A DNA stretch of 64,000 nucleotides from Astrothelium macrocarpum (GCA_021030915.1 JAGEMR010000128.1:1-64000); one strand, 5' to 3'; shown: positions 46,942 through 58,737, counted from the stretch's first letter. Program-made: numbers and translations. Notes: generated from the sequence alone by a model not told the origin.

Positions 46942-49900
46942 ATGGTCATCATCGACTTGACCCTAGACTCTGAAGATGTTACTCGTTCGGGGACGTTGCA
47001 AGCAGAGTAAGAACCCTCAAGCTCGTGGTCTTTTTGATATTCCTCAAGTCCATTTTCACTGATAAGCACTAGCATTGTCGCCGTTCATGGCCTTTTCGAG
47101 GGTGAGCTGGAGACGTGGACGCACCCGAGAACTCGACAGTTATGGCTACGAGATCTGTTCCCCCATCGCCGACTCCGAACCCGAGTTCTAGCATACGCGT
47201 ACAGATCAGAAGCCCTGGCTTCACCTGGTCAAGGAAACTCGGATAATCTTCTGGCGTATGCTGTTAACCTTGTGGCCGAGCTTTGTGCGGAGCGACAACT
47301 GACCGATACTTCTGAGAACCCCATCATTTTTGTCTGTCATGGCTTCGGAGGACTCTTAGTGAAACGGGCACTGGTGTTCTCCAGCAGTAAAAGCGCTAAA
47401 GGTGTGGAGCACCTGAGATCAATCTTTGATTCTACTTTCGGTATCCTATTCTTTGGGACCCCTCACAATGGCGTTGGAAAGGAGACCCTGCTTCTACCTC
47501 GTAATGGTCATTTTTCTAGTCCAAGCCAGTTTATGTTGAATCTGCTTAAAGGTTCAGAGATGATTCAAGAAATACAGGACCAGTTTGTTCCCCTGTCGAA
47601 GCGCTTCTCAATCTACAATATTTGGGAACAATTGGAAAGCTCTATAGGAGGTCGACAAGCTTACATTGTTGATGAAAGCTCTGCGGCACCTCCATGGGAC
47701 AATGATGAGCGGTGTGGACTGATGTCAGACCACTCAGGAATGGTCAAGTTTAAAAGCCCCACTGATCCAGGTTATCGCGTTGTTCTTGAGGCCTTAACAA
47801 GGTACATACGACTATCACCAAGCCTGATACGGTCAAGATGGGAAAATGCGAGAAAGTCAATTGAAGTAGAGCGGCAGAGAGAGGTGGATGACCTGCTTCA
47901 ACCACGCCTTCAACAACTGCTCGTTCATGACACCATGCCGGGAAATAAGAATGAGTGGTACGTCGTGCCTCGCGCGTCCAGCAATTATTTCACAGGAAGG
48001 ACCGTGCAGTCTAGAGCAGTTAAAGAGAAGTTTGGGCCGCTTTTGACAGGGCGCACGTCCGAAAAGCATCGCATCTTCGTGATCCACGGCCTGGGAGGTT
48101 CTGGCAAGACACAATTTTGTCTACGTTATGCGGAACAAAATCGTTCACAGTAAGTGCCTTCTTTCTTTATCAAATACTATCAGCGCTGAAGCACGTTGCG
48201 CAAGCTACTGGGGGGTGTTCTGGATAGATGCGAGCAATGAGGAAGTCGGAGAGTCAGGGTTTGCGGCACTGGGAGAAGCAGCTGGAAAGGGATCCAGCTT
48301 TACCGCAGGCATGCACTGGTTGTCAACGTCTTCTCAACCATGGCTGCTCATTATTGACAATGCTGATGATCCTGATTTGGACATATCGAAGTTTCTACCT
48401 GCAGGTTCAATGGGCCATGTCCTTATTACAACTCGCAATCCTGCCGCTATATCCTATTCCACAGCTGGAAGCTTCCGCTTTCATGGAATGGACCCTCAAG
48501 AGGCCGCGAGCTTATTACTTAAAGCAGCATATCCTGACACTATCTCTGAAAGACCCGAGTCTCAGAAGCATCGTCTTGCCGAAGCCATCTCCTCCGAATT
48601 AGGCTATCTGGCACTTGCACTGGCTCATGCCGGCGCTACTATTCGTCGCAATATATACACATTGGAGAAGTATTTGCACTACTACCTTGGCTATCGGAAA
48701 CGCATCCTCAGTTATCCCAAGGTGAAGAGCGCAGATGACGCAAACATTGTGACGACGTGGGAAATTCCATTCCAGAAGATAGTAGATCGCGGTACCATTT
48801 CTGTGGAGCACAAGGACGCAGTAGATCTGGTCCACATCTTTGCATTCCTCCATTTCGAATGCATACCAGAGGGACTTTTCAGGATATCTCAGCACGAAAT
48901 GGATAAGAATGGCCAAATTTCCTTTCCCGACATTCTCCTTGTCCAATCATCTTGGAGCGAGGAAGCTCATGCCCGCCTACGCCGAGCAGAAACAGTTTTG
49001 TATGAACATTCGATAATTGACGTCGATCCGGAGAAGGAATTTTGCTCGTTGCATCCAGTCGTTCAACACTGGGCAAGGGATAGATTGACCCAGTCAGAGC
49101 AAGACTTCTGGCTTCGAATCGCAACGTCGCTACTTGCTCGAAGTATTTCTTCCCATTTGGAGGCGTCCGGGCGGTCTTTTCGGAGACAACTACTTCCCCA
49201 TATAGAATCATGCTTACGTTGTCTGAATATGCTGCATCGACCACTGTTTACGACATTAGAAAGAGCAACAGAAATCGAGAGATTCGCCAGCGTCTACGCA
49301 GAAAATGGAATGTGGAAACAGGCATGCGCGTTGCAACGAAGTGTCGTGCAATTTCGGATGAAAAACCTAGGCCGAAGGCATGAGAGTGCCCTACAGGCAA
49401 AAAGAAGCCTCGCTTTGTCGCATTGGAACCTGTTTGAAGTCAGAGCAGCGGCAGAAACACAATTTCAAATACTCAAAACAAGGTGGTGGTCGCGCCCCTC
49501 TGTTGCCGATTGGATGATTTGGCCGCCATGGAAGCCAGATTATGTCCTTTACTATCAGGCACTTGATGATTTGACCTTGACGCTATGGCTCGCGGGAAAA
49601 AGGGACAAATCCAAGTACACTGGTGAGAGGGCAGTCCAGGGCTTGACGAAGCATCTTGGCCCTGCAGACCCACGATCGTTAACCGCCATGTTCAACCTTG
49701 CTCGGACTTACATCCACATAGGTGAACAAGAAAGGGCGCAACACCTTCTCGGCTATGTGATCAAGATTCGGAAATCGTTCTTCGGCATGAACCATCCGGA
49801 TACATTAATGGCGCGTAACGAGCTAGGAATGAGCCTTTGCTCACGCAAACAGCACATGGCTGTAGCCGAGACCCTCGTTACGAATGTCCTTAAAACGAGA

Positions 49901-50431
49901 AAAAGGGTCCTCGGCGAGGAACACGCCTATACACTGTGGTCAGTGAACGACCTTTCCAAGGTACTCTGCGGGAGAGGCCGCGCTCAAGAGGCAGTCGCGA
50001 AGCTTGAGGAAATCGTTCCTATTGTGACGAGAACTTTGGGCGACAGTCATGTTGGCATGCTCATGACGCAGTCAAATCTCGCCCGAGCATACTTCCTGTC
50101 CGGACGCTGGAGGGAAGCCGAGCAAACCTTGAGTAAGCTGCTTCCCTTGATACCACCTGATCACCCTGATTCTATTCACAACATGTCCGGTTACGTCCAT
50201 GTGTTGATCGAACTTGGTGACTTCGAGCAAGCAGAGAAAAATTGTACCAAACTACTTGACACGATCATCACGTCAAGAGCTCTGGATTTAGATCATCCTC
50301 GGACAGCTACTGTTGCGCAACAGCTGGCGCACATCTATCGCGTCCGAGGAAAATCGCGAGAAGAAGCAAGCCTAATCCGCAGGCTATCTGTCGCAAGCAT
50401 GCCGTACACTATCAAGCATCTCGACATATGA
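46942..50431 (+). CDS. NLR-like protein: hydrolase-like domain, NB-ARC, TPR
   Basis: Three exons, 46942-47006, 47073-48149 and 48205-50431, giving 1122 residues. The last intron (48150-48204) uses the second downstream AG; the first AG would leave only 34 nt. Residues about 22-290 form an alpha/beta-hydrolase-like domain (IVAVHGLFEGELETW, FVCHGFGGLLVKRALVF, GILFFGTPHNG, MSDHSGMVKF). Gly replaces the nucleophile Ser in the elbow, so it is probably inactive. NB-ARC: P-loop GLGGSGKT near 361-368, WIDAS, Walker B WLLIIDNADD near 425-435, sensor GHVLITTRNPA, GYLALALAHAGATIR and a winged-helix part with LHPVVQHWARD. The TPR region from about 855 on has units such as RKRVLGEEHAYTLWSVNDLS and LARAYFLSGRWREAEQTL. 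Fungal proteins of this plan act in non-self recognition and cell death. The frame is intact. Confidence 0.88.
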
Positions 50432-51125
50432 GCGGGAGCTTGTCGCAGATACCCGTGCGCACGCATCTCAGAGACTTCAATGGCATGATCGGTTGTTGAT
50501 TGCGCGGCAGCTACGACGTTACTCCTGGTTGGCAGACTTGCATAAGCAACAACTTAAATAGTAAGTGACGAGGATTGTGTGCGGAGGGTATAAGGCCGGA
50601 TCCGAAACTCGATGAGGTCGGCACACCCAATCCGTTCTGTCAATCAATTTCGCTTGCCCTTTCCGTATGAGCATCCCCACATTGGGATCCAAGTATTTCT
50701 GCCGAGCATTGTTAAAACGCCAACTTTTCGCACAATCAAAAGCCGCAGAAACGACCCCCAGTGAACGTTTCCCAATTAGATTAGATTGGTTTCATTCGTT
50801 GCGGCAGACTTGTCATCTTCAATCCAGCAGGTTCTCGCGCACTCGGCTTCCATTCGTGCAGCCAACAGCTGCTTCGTGCCATCAAACTCCAATGTTATTT
50901 GTTGAGGAGATGGGCTCTGATATACAGGTAAAAGCCTTGGCTGGTTACGAGAAGAAGTAATTATTACAACGATTTGAAGCACATGGGTAACATCAGTCAG
51001 CGGATAAAGAACTCAAGGTTTGCCATGAACATCTATCCTTCTTCTGAAGGGACTTTCGTCTCAACTGGCGTAATCTCACTTCATCTTCTTTGCCTCACTA
51101 TTCCGAACCAATCCTTCAGCGACGC
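50432..51125. other. Intergenic between NLR and GH43 pseudogene
   Basis: The frame at 50667-50960 has no recognised domain. The sequence upstream of 51126 should have held the GH43 gene promoter and start codon, neither of which is recognisable. Confidence 0.45.
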
Positions 51126-51775
51126 TTCGAAAAGTTTGCATTGCCGGTGGTACTCTCTGCCGTATTGGTATCCTTGTCAACATCTCTGTCCAACGCCTCT
51201 TCACTCGGAAAGCGCGCCACCATTGGTGAGTAGATCTCCATGCACAGCAACCGACTGCCAGCCTCTAATCCTCACAGCGCTCCTCTTTCCGACCATGAAC
51301 ATGACCAACACCTCCGGCAATCCCATGCAAGCGCATGGAAGCGACATTGTCCAAACACGCGGCTACTTCTATTAGCTTGGCCAAGACAAACTCGGTAGGA
51401 TTACCAACGACTTATTCCATGGCGCAGTACTCAAGCCCATTCCCGGCACCAATATCTCCAGTTCCAACATCATCGAACGCTCTAAGATCGTCTACAATAA
51501 AGCAAATAGTAATTATACAATATGATTTCACATCAACAAGTCTGGATATTTCGCTGCTCATGTTGGCGTTACAACATTGCCAGTTATGGATGCCGCATAC
51601 ACCTACCGCAGTTTCTTCAAGCCCTTCGGCACCAACATCCACGACAAAACCGTGTGAGTTGACTCCGACACATCTGTCGCCTAGCTTGCCTTCGCTTCCG
51701 ATGGTAATATAAATCTCAAGATCGTATCAATAACATCCAATTACATAAACGTTTTATCCCAGGTCTATATCTGGA
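51126..51775 (+). pseudogene. GH43-like secreted glycosidase, inactivated by two Trp-to-stop changes
   Basis: Reads as a secreted protein: a hydrophobic stretch KFALPVVLSAVLVSLSTSLS followed by a KR site (SLGKRATI). A 42-nt intron (51236-51277) joins it to ALLFPTMNMTNTSGNPMQAH. Then GSDIVQTRGYFY, a TAG, LGQDKLG, IERSKIVYNKANSNYTI, a TGA, FHINKSGYFAAHVGVTT and AYTYRSFFKPFGTNIHDKTV. GH43 proteins of the exo-beta-1,3-galactanase type carry G.PIQAHG..I....TYYWFGEDK, ERPKVIYN..T..YVMW.HID..........A..FRPLG...RD. Both stops fall exactly where Trp is expected (TGG to TAG, TGG to TGA), i.e. G-to-A. The frame decays after NYINVLSQVY near 51775. No ATG start survives. The rest of the enzyme is missing. 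Confidence 0.68.
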
Positions 51776-53028
51776 TAAACATATAGTGAACAACTTGAAA
51801 CGTGTCCGTAGCTTAAACAAGATATGGTTGAAGGAGCTTCATTCTTCGCTCCAACTTTGCTCTTGACGATATATGAGATTCAGAGCAATCGAAATCCCAA
51901 TGCCATGCGCCGATACCAAATCGGCGTACGAGTCGTACGTCATTGGACAATGTTTTCGAAGTTTCTTTGAGGCTATCTTATGGCATCATGTTATTTTTCC
52001 GTTTCTTCGATACTGGTCAAGAGACTCGCTCTGTACGGGACTTGCTGTGTGAGCTCCCGAGCTTCATTGAAGGCGACTTTGCGTACACAGAATGCCGCTC
52101 TGCATCAGCTTCGTAAACAACAAGGTGTACAAGCATTCGCAAAATGGGTATTCTTCATCGGTATGTGCATGAGATGAAAGCTCGATTGAGTCCGTTTCGG
52201 GGACAAGCACCCAACGGGCCCGAGACCTGTCTGTAATTGGACCTCAAGATTGCGCGAACGAGAGGATTGATGAGATGTAACAACGGCCGCAAAGCTTCCG
52301 AGCGGTTACATACGTACGCAGGTGAGCCCTACTGTTAGAGCCGTATACCATTTATGTACCTTGAACCATAGGATGTTACACCTAGGCTAAGCATTCTTAA
52401 GTTTCCACGGTTGCCAAAGTTTGCGGCATGTTCCGAAAGTCTGGCGAATTACGTGGTGCCGGATCTCTACGCCACAATTCCGGATCAAATGACGACGATG
52501 TCGATGGCCGCGTCAGTACTATAATAGTTGGCTTGGCACTGCGAAACCCAGCATGTCACGTCAGTCGGCGATCTCGAATCGGATGCCAAGCTTTAACGCC
52601 AAGATAAACCCCTGCCCTTGTTTTCCAGTTCCCCCACTGTTTCAGGCTTGGCGTTTCAGGCTTGGCATCAACCATCAACCTGTTCCATCACCATCATAGC
52701 GTTTGCCTTTCAGAATTGCACAGCCAGAGCACGCCATTGCGACTCCAGAGCCCTTTATGGATAGTTTGATGACGACCAAGCCTGTGATTGAGGATGTGCT
52801 TCAGAGCTGTTTTAGTCTAAAACCCTGATCCCTTTTTGGCAAAAGGTTAATTCACAATGTATCTGAGGATTTTGACGTATAAATATGGCTCTTGGCATCC
52901 GTCCCTTTATTCTTGGCATCCAAGGTTCACTCAGCTGTATATTCTTAGACGCAACATACCTCGCTTCAATTCGCGAATAAACTTTTTTCCCGGCGCTCTT
53001 GTTGAACAAGATTTCTTCCATTATCAAA
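51776..53028. other. Intergenic, upstream of small secreted protein gene
   Basis: May contain further eroded GH43 sequence at its left, which I cannot read. The right part is the promoter of the gene at 53029. A TATAAATAT box lies at 52878-52886, about 150 bp before the start codon. Confidence 0.5.
52878..52886 (+). promoter_or_regulatory. Probable TATA box of the small secreted protein gene
   Basis: TATAAATAT about 143 bp upstream of the ATG at 53029. Position and sequence fit a fungal core promoter, but this rests on motif alone. Confidence 0.45.
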
Positions 53029-53468
53029 ATGCGTTATACGATCACTCTCCTGTCCGTGCTGGCCGCGCTTACAGTCTCTACTCAAGGGTAACTATCCTTC
53101 TCTCGTCCTCTTTCTCTCAACTATTTAGAAAGTGCTTTCCAAATATTTTGCCAGAGGTATATTGACCTTTCGCTCTCTATAGCGCCGCCATCGCCTTTCC
53201 AAATGATGGCACAGCCCTCCAAGCCGTTGATGCTGCTGCCCCCAACACGGCTGTGACAGATGCAGCAGCAAGTCCCGTTGACAACGCTGAGAAGGCGGCG
53301 ACTTCCTCGAAGCCGGCAGATGACAAGAAGAAGGGCAAGAAGAAGGGCAAGGGCAAGGGCAAGGGTAAAAAGGGTAAAAAGGGCAAGGACGGTGACAAGG
53401 GCAAGAAACCTGCTCAGGCCCGCAGTGTCGATAGTGAAGAGGAGGAAGAGGAGGATGAAGAGGAGTAA
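53029..53468 (+). CDS. Small secreted Lys/Gly-rich protein with acidic tail
   Basis: Two exons, 53029-53087 and 53183-53468, with a 95-nt intron (GTAACT..ATAG), giving 114 residues. N-terminal signal peptide MRYTITLLSVLAALTVSTQG, with likely cleavage shortly after (AAIA or just before). Next comes an Ala/Asp/Thr-rich segment (residues about 25-60), then a strongly basic run of about 27 residues built from K, G and D (DDKKKGKKKGKGKGKGKKGK). The protein ends in SEEEEEEDEEE. No cysteines are visible. It is not a known family to me. Charge-segregated, low-complexity secreted proteins of this size occur among fungal cell-wall proteins and candidate effectors, but function is unknown. A TATA box lies about 150 bp upstream. 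The signal peptide and clean splicing argue for a real gene. Confidence 0.75.
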
Positions 53469-54187
53469 ATACCTGTAGTACATGGGTATTGTTTTTCGTA
53501 CTTAGTACGCCCGTATCTTTAGCACTGACTAAAAACCACGTATCGATACAAGCTAAACAAACACGTTGATCAATTCCGATGACTTGCTGTCTCCAATGGT
53601 ATCCCTGATCTCCAATCATGCAGTGAATATAGAAATGTCTGCAAATGTCGATAGATTCATAATATGATTGAGGAGAGAATATCGATATATCTGCATCTTT
53701 GAGATTGAGCAACTAATGCCTGTCAATTTCGCAATATTACGATGGTCTACCGTTACCACTTTCGGATGACGGACCGCATCAAGTTTGCAGTTAACGCACG
53801 TTGAATCTGCGCAACGATGTCGGCATGATGTGCCTTGTCTTTCAGGAGCAGAAGTTAGAGGATTAGCGCCCATTATCTTACAGACAAAGTAAATCCAACA
53901 GCGGAGTACAGTCAAACAAGCCTCCTACGTACATATATTGAACGCTCGGCCACTCTCAATCATGGCAAATGGGAAGGAAAAGAGCTAATTGGCCTTGTCT
54001 CCCGTCGTTTGGAGCCGCTCAGTTCTAATGTTAATGGAGGGGAGCTTTGAGTTTAGACCATTTCGAGATGCTAGCGAACTTGTAAGGACGATAAGCGAAC
54101 GATGATCAAAGGTGCTACAGGGTCCAGTAGATAATGCATGAGATAGTGTCGTCAGTTCGTCTGTGAATAATTCGTAAGGCTACGTCG
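53469..54187. other. Intergenic, convergent
   Basis: 3' flanks of the secreted protein gene (plus) and the HET gene (minus). The frame at 53915-53616 is featureless. No gene seen. Confidence 0.5.
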
Positions 54188-56663
54188 TTATACTATCGTG
54201 ACGTCCGTCTTGATAGAGCCTTGGAAGTGACTGCAAAGCATTGTTGAGAACCCAATCCGGCGATAACAGCCTTCCGATTCCTTCGCGGGGAGAAGTACAA
54301 GGGCCGAGACGTATCCGTACGTGCCTCTATCCGCGTGGTTCGCTTGATCCCGATCTCTCATAATGTCCAAACAGAGCACAGGCTTACCGGCTTCTGCCTC
54401 ATCGATGTCGGTCTGAGAATCTAGCGTTACATAGCATACTTCGGTTCCGGCTTTCTCCAGCTCCAATCGACTGTCCGGCTCGTGTGGGGTTGTGTCCTTA
54501 AAACACATCTCAGTAGTGTATCCATTGACTTTGATGAATCCAGCTGAGACTTTGCCAAATGGGTTCGAGGTACACAATGAGGTATCTACCTCCAAGATCG
54601 AGGCAAATTCGTACGTATCCTCTGTTGGTAGCTTGTCCATGATCCTGTACCAAAGAGCTGCGCCAGAACGGGATGCCCAGGAGAAGGAAGGTGCCACGTA
54701 TTGGTCATGGCGTTGACATTGTCGCGAATCAAGAGCCTCCCATTGTAGTCCAATAATTAGGTACTTCTCCCAGAGTCCCGCGTAGTATTTACCCAGTGAC
54801 GGTGAGAAGAATTTCATTAGGCTGGACACGGCGGGAAGCGCGTCCGTAGCATATGTCATCCCTCGAGCCGTGTAGTCTTCACAAACACTTATGTACGTTC
54901 TCCACGCGTCTTCATGCGCTCTATAAAGATCCGAGTCCGAATCTGCGGTGTCCAATGTGGTTTTAAAACACGTCTTAATTGTGCCGTCGTTCCCATCGGA
55001 GATATGGCTGCATTCGCACCTAACATGTGTATTGCACTCGAAGGAGATTTCTTCGCACGTACTGCCAAAATGGAGCACTCTAGGAGCAAAGATCCGCTCC
55101 TGCAAGCACCAAGCACGCCCAAACCATGACTCAGTATCTTGTGGATCTGAGAACATGTTACGATGGTCGATTTTTTCGCGGCAGAAGACCACATTATCAT
55201 CTGCTCTGAAAGGATCCTGTAACTCCGGAGGCGAGACTTTCTCTAGACCAAGGCTCGGCCCGTGAGCGGCAAAGACAACGTTGGCATTTCCATAGACGAC
55301 GTCCATTCTTTGTAGTTCTCTGCTCCAATCCGATGGTAAATCTTGAATGATACACAAAGAGTCAATCCAAACATACTGTATATCCAGGAGGGCTGCCATG
55401 AAGATAGTATCTCGCAACACTCTGGACAGTAGCGAGAAAGATATCTGCTTGCGATGATCCCTATAATTATCTTTCGTAGTTTTGAGAGGGTTCGCGTTCG
55501 CCCAGCAATAGCTCAAGGCTATGTATTCGTAGTTATGCTCGGGCGTGGTGTCGATAAGCTGCAGTTTTGGGCGTCTCCGAAACCTGCTCGTAGTGATATG
55601 CAGTAGACGTGAAGGTGACTCTCGAGAATTCCTTGCAGGCTTACAATTCGGATGCTCATTCTGGCAATCTGAAATCCACTGTACTAAGCGCTGACAGGAC
55701 TGACTGGAAAAGGCATAAGTGTTAATGTGCGGCTGTGAGCCAAAGGCCGTCCATCCGCTAGCAGATCCTAAGAATGTTAAAGAGTATTCAAGGATCATGT
55801 TCTTTGGGGATGAGCAATAGAAATAGCGCCGCAATTAATGGCCCAAGCGTGGCATACCCGGTCCATTTCACTTACCTAAGGTAGTATAGTATTCAATATC
55901 TACCAAGATTCTGTTCTGTATGATCTCTGTTTGCCTTTGGCGTTCGACGCCGGGTGGAGGTCCAAGATGAAGGACCAGTTCTACGTACCGACGGCCTTTT
56001 GCAAAAGAAATCACAAGAGATAGAGCTGTTTCGTCTATTGATTTGCGTCCAGCGATCTCTTCGATGTATTCCTCAATCCATGGCATGTCGATCTCAACGC
56101 CTGTATAATACTGGTGTGTCTCGAACCAACGATGTATGGCCCATTGGAGTATCCATTTTTGCTGCTGATGAAGGATCCCTTGATGTAGGATAGCACAAAA
56201 GCCACAGGAATCAGATGCGAGTCGAAGCTGACTTAAAGTTGTTCCGGCCCTGTACTCCTGATCTTTTTCCCCGCGATACTCGACGTCGACCCTGTACGGA
56301 GGATGAATGAAAGCTTTGCAATTGTCGGGATATGGGTCTTCATCATTTCGATGAATGATGAGACATCCATCAGATGTGTGGGATCGTGAGCTTCATTTGG
56401 TTAGTAAGCAGCGAAATCATCGTAGAATCAGCTTGGCGTCGTGACAAAGCTTACTCTCGATAATAGTTTTGTGAGCCTGTCATGCGGATATGACCATCCC
56501 TGAGCCCGAGTTTCTTTGGCAAAAGTCCATTACGATATATCTGATTCACCATTCCCGGCGGTACTTCGACAAAGTGCCGCTGTTCGTCATAAACACGCCG
56601 GGCAAGCTCCAGAAATGCCGGGTCATTGAGGTCAACTTGACTCTGAGTATCTGAGGACTCCAT
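54188..56663 (-). CDS. HET-domain protein, intact
   Basis: Three exons, 56663-56455, 56390-55876 and 55767-54188, with introns of 64 and 108 nt, giving 767 residues in frame. Splicing joins NYYR to DSRSHTSDGCLIIHRND, and IEYYTTLG to SASGWTAFGSQPHINT. The N-terminal third is the usual family-specific region (CGFCAILHQ, RYVELVLHLG). The HET domain starts near residue 320: YIALSYCWANANPLKTTKDN, then LDIQYVWIDSLCIIQDLPSD, W..ELQRMDVVYGNANVVFAA and SWFGRAWCLQERIFAPRVLHF. All core HET motifs are present. HET proteins mediate heterokaryon incompatibility through cell death, often with a partner locus; no partner can be named. It differs in subfamily from the broken HET gene at 14.9-18.5 kb. The ATG at 56663 is the first in frame. 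Confidence 0.9.
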
Positions 56664-57331
56664 CGAACGAAGGTGGTACTAGCTACAAGCAACACAGGTA
56701 GGCGCCGCTTATGTTACGCAAAAGACGCAAAGCCTTGTGGCGTTTTAGAATTAGTGTTGGAAGGAACGTTACTACTGCATTAGGCTTAGCGTATACGTAC
56801 TCAGTCTCGGTCTCTACTCCCAGACCTCAATTATACACTTTTCGAAGCATTCGTTACTACACTTCACCAGTAAAATCCTTTCATCGGCACAGCTGGAGCT
56901 GGGAGAACGCTGGGAGGGATGACCTCTACACTTAAGTCGGCTCTAATTTGATTAGCGTGGAGTAGTCCTGAAGTAGCCTGCTTGATTGGCACAGGCAATA
57001 CAATGTTGCCCTCCAAGTATACCGCATCCTGTTTCTTGGCCCGCAGTATCTACCTCCAGTAACGAAGCTGAATACACGCGCGCCCGACCTATCATTGTTA
57101 GATTACTGCTAGAAAAATCTATTATGCAGTAACATCTAATCGTAAAGGACACTAATTCCTATGTTGGAGTAGCAGGTTAGATCGATAAGTAGCACTTGAA
57201 TAAAATGAACGTCTTCAGGAGACGAGCGCGAATCTTTCCCAATGCTGGGACGATATCTGACATGGTGGGATAGGTCGGACTTTTGTAGCATGCAATCCAC
57301 AAGTCACCTTTTCCTGGCCGCAGGTACTCCT
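56664..57331. other. Intergenic, upstream of HET gene
   Basis: Promoter region of the intact HET gene. The frames at 56711-56935 and 57152-56952 have no recognised domain. The minus strand near 57160-57330 could extend the hypothetical gene to the right. Confidence 0.45.
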
Positions 57332-57724
57332 TTACCCTCTCAAGAAGGGCGTCAATAGCAAGAAGATCTCTTGTTCCACCACATCTGCCGACCTTTTGAG
57401 TTTCTTGACAGCCTGATTGCGGTAGAAAGTCGTTGTGGTGGCGTCTACATGGGTAATGAGGCCAGCTGCAACCACAACAGCAAACACATTCGATGAGCAG
57501 TCAACAATGGCGTTAGAGGGGATGTTCTGTGCTTTTTGGATATGTAAGTCTAGTAAACAAAAAGCGCGATCGTATGAGTAGCTTCCCTGTGGTGTCGCAT
57601 TTAGCTGTTTTAGCAGCTTCCCAATTAGGCTAGTCAGGGGGTTTCTACAACTCAATTCGCGGCCAGCTCCTGTAAGAAACAACAGGCTCGACTTCAAGAA
57701 TTCCGCATCGGAAACGTCGTGCAA
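57332..57724 (-). CDS. Hypothetical protein fragment, low support
   Basis: 130-codon frame starting MHDVSDAEFLKSSLLFLTGA and ending in a hydrophobic EQEIFLLLTPFLRG. I recognise no domain. It has balanced codon use and sits just downstream of the BTB gene on the same strand, 70 bp from its stop. It could be a real small gene, an exon of a larger one or a pseudogene. There is no independent support. Confidence 0.3.
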   Translation of the reverse strand: MHDVSDAEFLKSSLLFLTGAGRELSCRNPLTSLIGKLLKQLNATPQGSYSYDRAFCLLDLHIQKAQNIPSNAIVDCSSNVFAVVVAAGLITHVDATTTTFYRNQAVKKLKRSADVVEQEIFLLLTPFLRG

Positions 57725-57794
57725 TTACATGGTTTACCGGGGTTTTTCCGATCTCAATATCTGATGGCACTCTCGCTTTCCATTCTGTCCACTA

Positions 57795-58737
57795 CTAAAC
57801 CAGATTATTCCGAGTGAAAATCCAGAGATCTCGCGCGAAAGCCCCACCTTCTTCTAGGCATGAGAGCAACGGCTTAGAGTCACCTATATCACGATGTCGG
57901 CTTGCCACAAACTTTAACACAAGTGCTCTCAGCTCATCATTTGCATCGTCCGGAGTGTGATCGTTACAGTAGCTGAAGCGAATAAGTTCCGCAATATCGC
58001 AGATGCTTTCCTCGTAGAGCGTGAAGTTGACCAAGGTCTTGTGTATTTTATCCAAGCATAGATACTTGAGACCCTCAACGCCGTACTTGTCTGCTAGGAC
58101 ATAGAGGCGAGCATGGGCAAGAAACACAGGTGTAAAATCTTCTGTGCACTTGCTGTTCGTCACAATCTGACAAGCATCAAGGAACTGTTCCCTTGGTAGT
58201 ACAGGGCAATACGACTGACTCTCAAAAGACTCGCGTAAGAGTGTCGTCTTGGATGGTTTCTTCGCTTTTTTTTTATGTTTCCCATCCGCCCAACTGTTCA
58301 GCTCTTGAGGGGGAGATGGTGGAGGAGATGGCGGGGGAGGTGCTGAGATGGCCTCCTCTACGGCTGGTGGGTCGGATGCGGGATCCACTTCGTCTTCTTT
58401 TGATAGCGAGCTTGTCTCTGCACGTGTAGTGAATGATGGGGTAGAGTAGTCGCCGGTGTAGGCGAATTCGCAGAACTTCACAAAGTCTTCCACATACACA
58501 TCTGCTAATGAGACAGATCGAACTTGAGCCTCCACCATCGATCCATTGATAAGTGTGTCGAGTGCCTTGGACTGTTTCGCAATGGCTGCAGCATGAACTA
58601 GCATTGGCTGTTCATTCTTCCCAATAAGGAATGTGAACATCCGTGAGCCAAAAATTCTATTAAGTGAAGTCAGCGTTGGTCCACTTCTTGCTATTCCGAG
58701 CAATAAGAATTCTCACGTACTCAGAGTAGTTGGCCAT
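57795..58737 (-). CDS. BTB/POZ-domain protein
   Basis: Two exons, 58737-58721 and 58656-57795, with a 64-nt intron (GTACGT..ATAG), giving 292 residues starting MANYSEIFGSRMFTF. This start replaces a longer false start inside the intron. Split BTB fold: FTFLIGKNEQPMLVHAAAIA, SKALDTLINGSMVEAQ and DFVKFCEFAYTGDYSTP; then a Pro-rich insert (PPPPSPPPSPPQE) and a Lys-rich patch. The fold resumes with FLAHARLYVLADKYGVEGLK, LCLDKIHKTLVNF and the C-terminal helices. This architecture is common in Pezizomycotina. BTB proteins often dimerise or bind Cullin-3, but the partner here is unknown. The gene is intact. Confidence 0.88.

Noticed and set aside
48150..48183. 34-nt intron using the first AG in the NLR gene
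   Set aside because: Too short for a spliceosomal intron. The next in-frame AG gives 55 nt and restores HYWGVFWIDAS.
53121..53712. Antisense ORFs rich in Leu/Pro opposite the small secreted gene
   Set aside because: Complement of the Lys/Gly/Glu repeats; the plus strand has a signal peptide and a valid intron.
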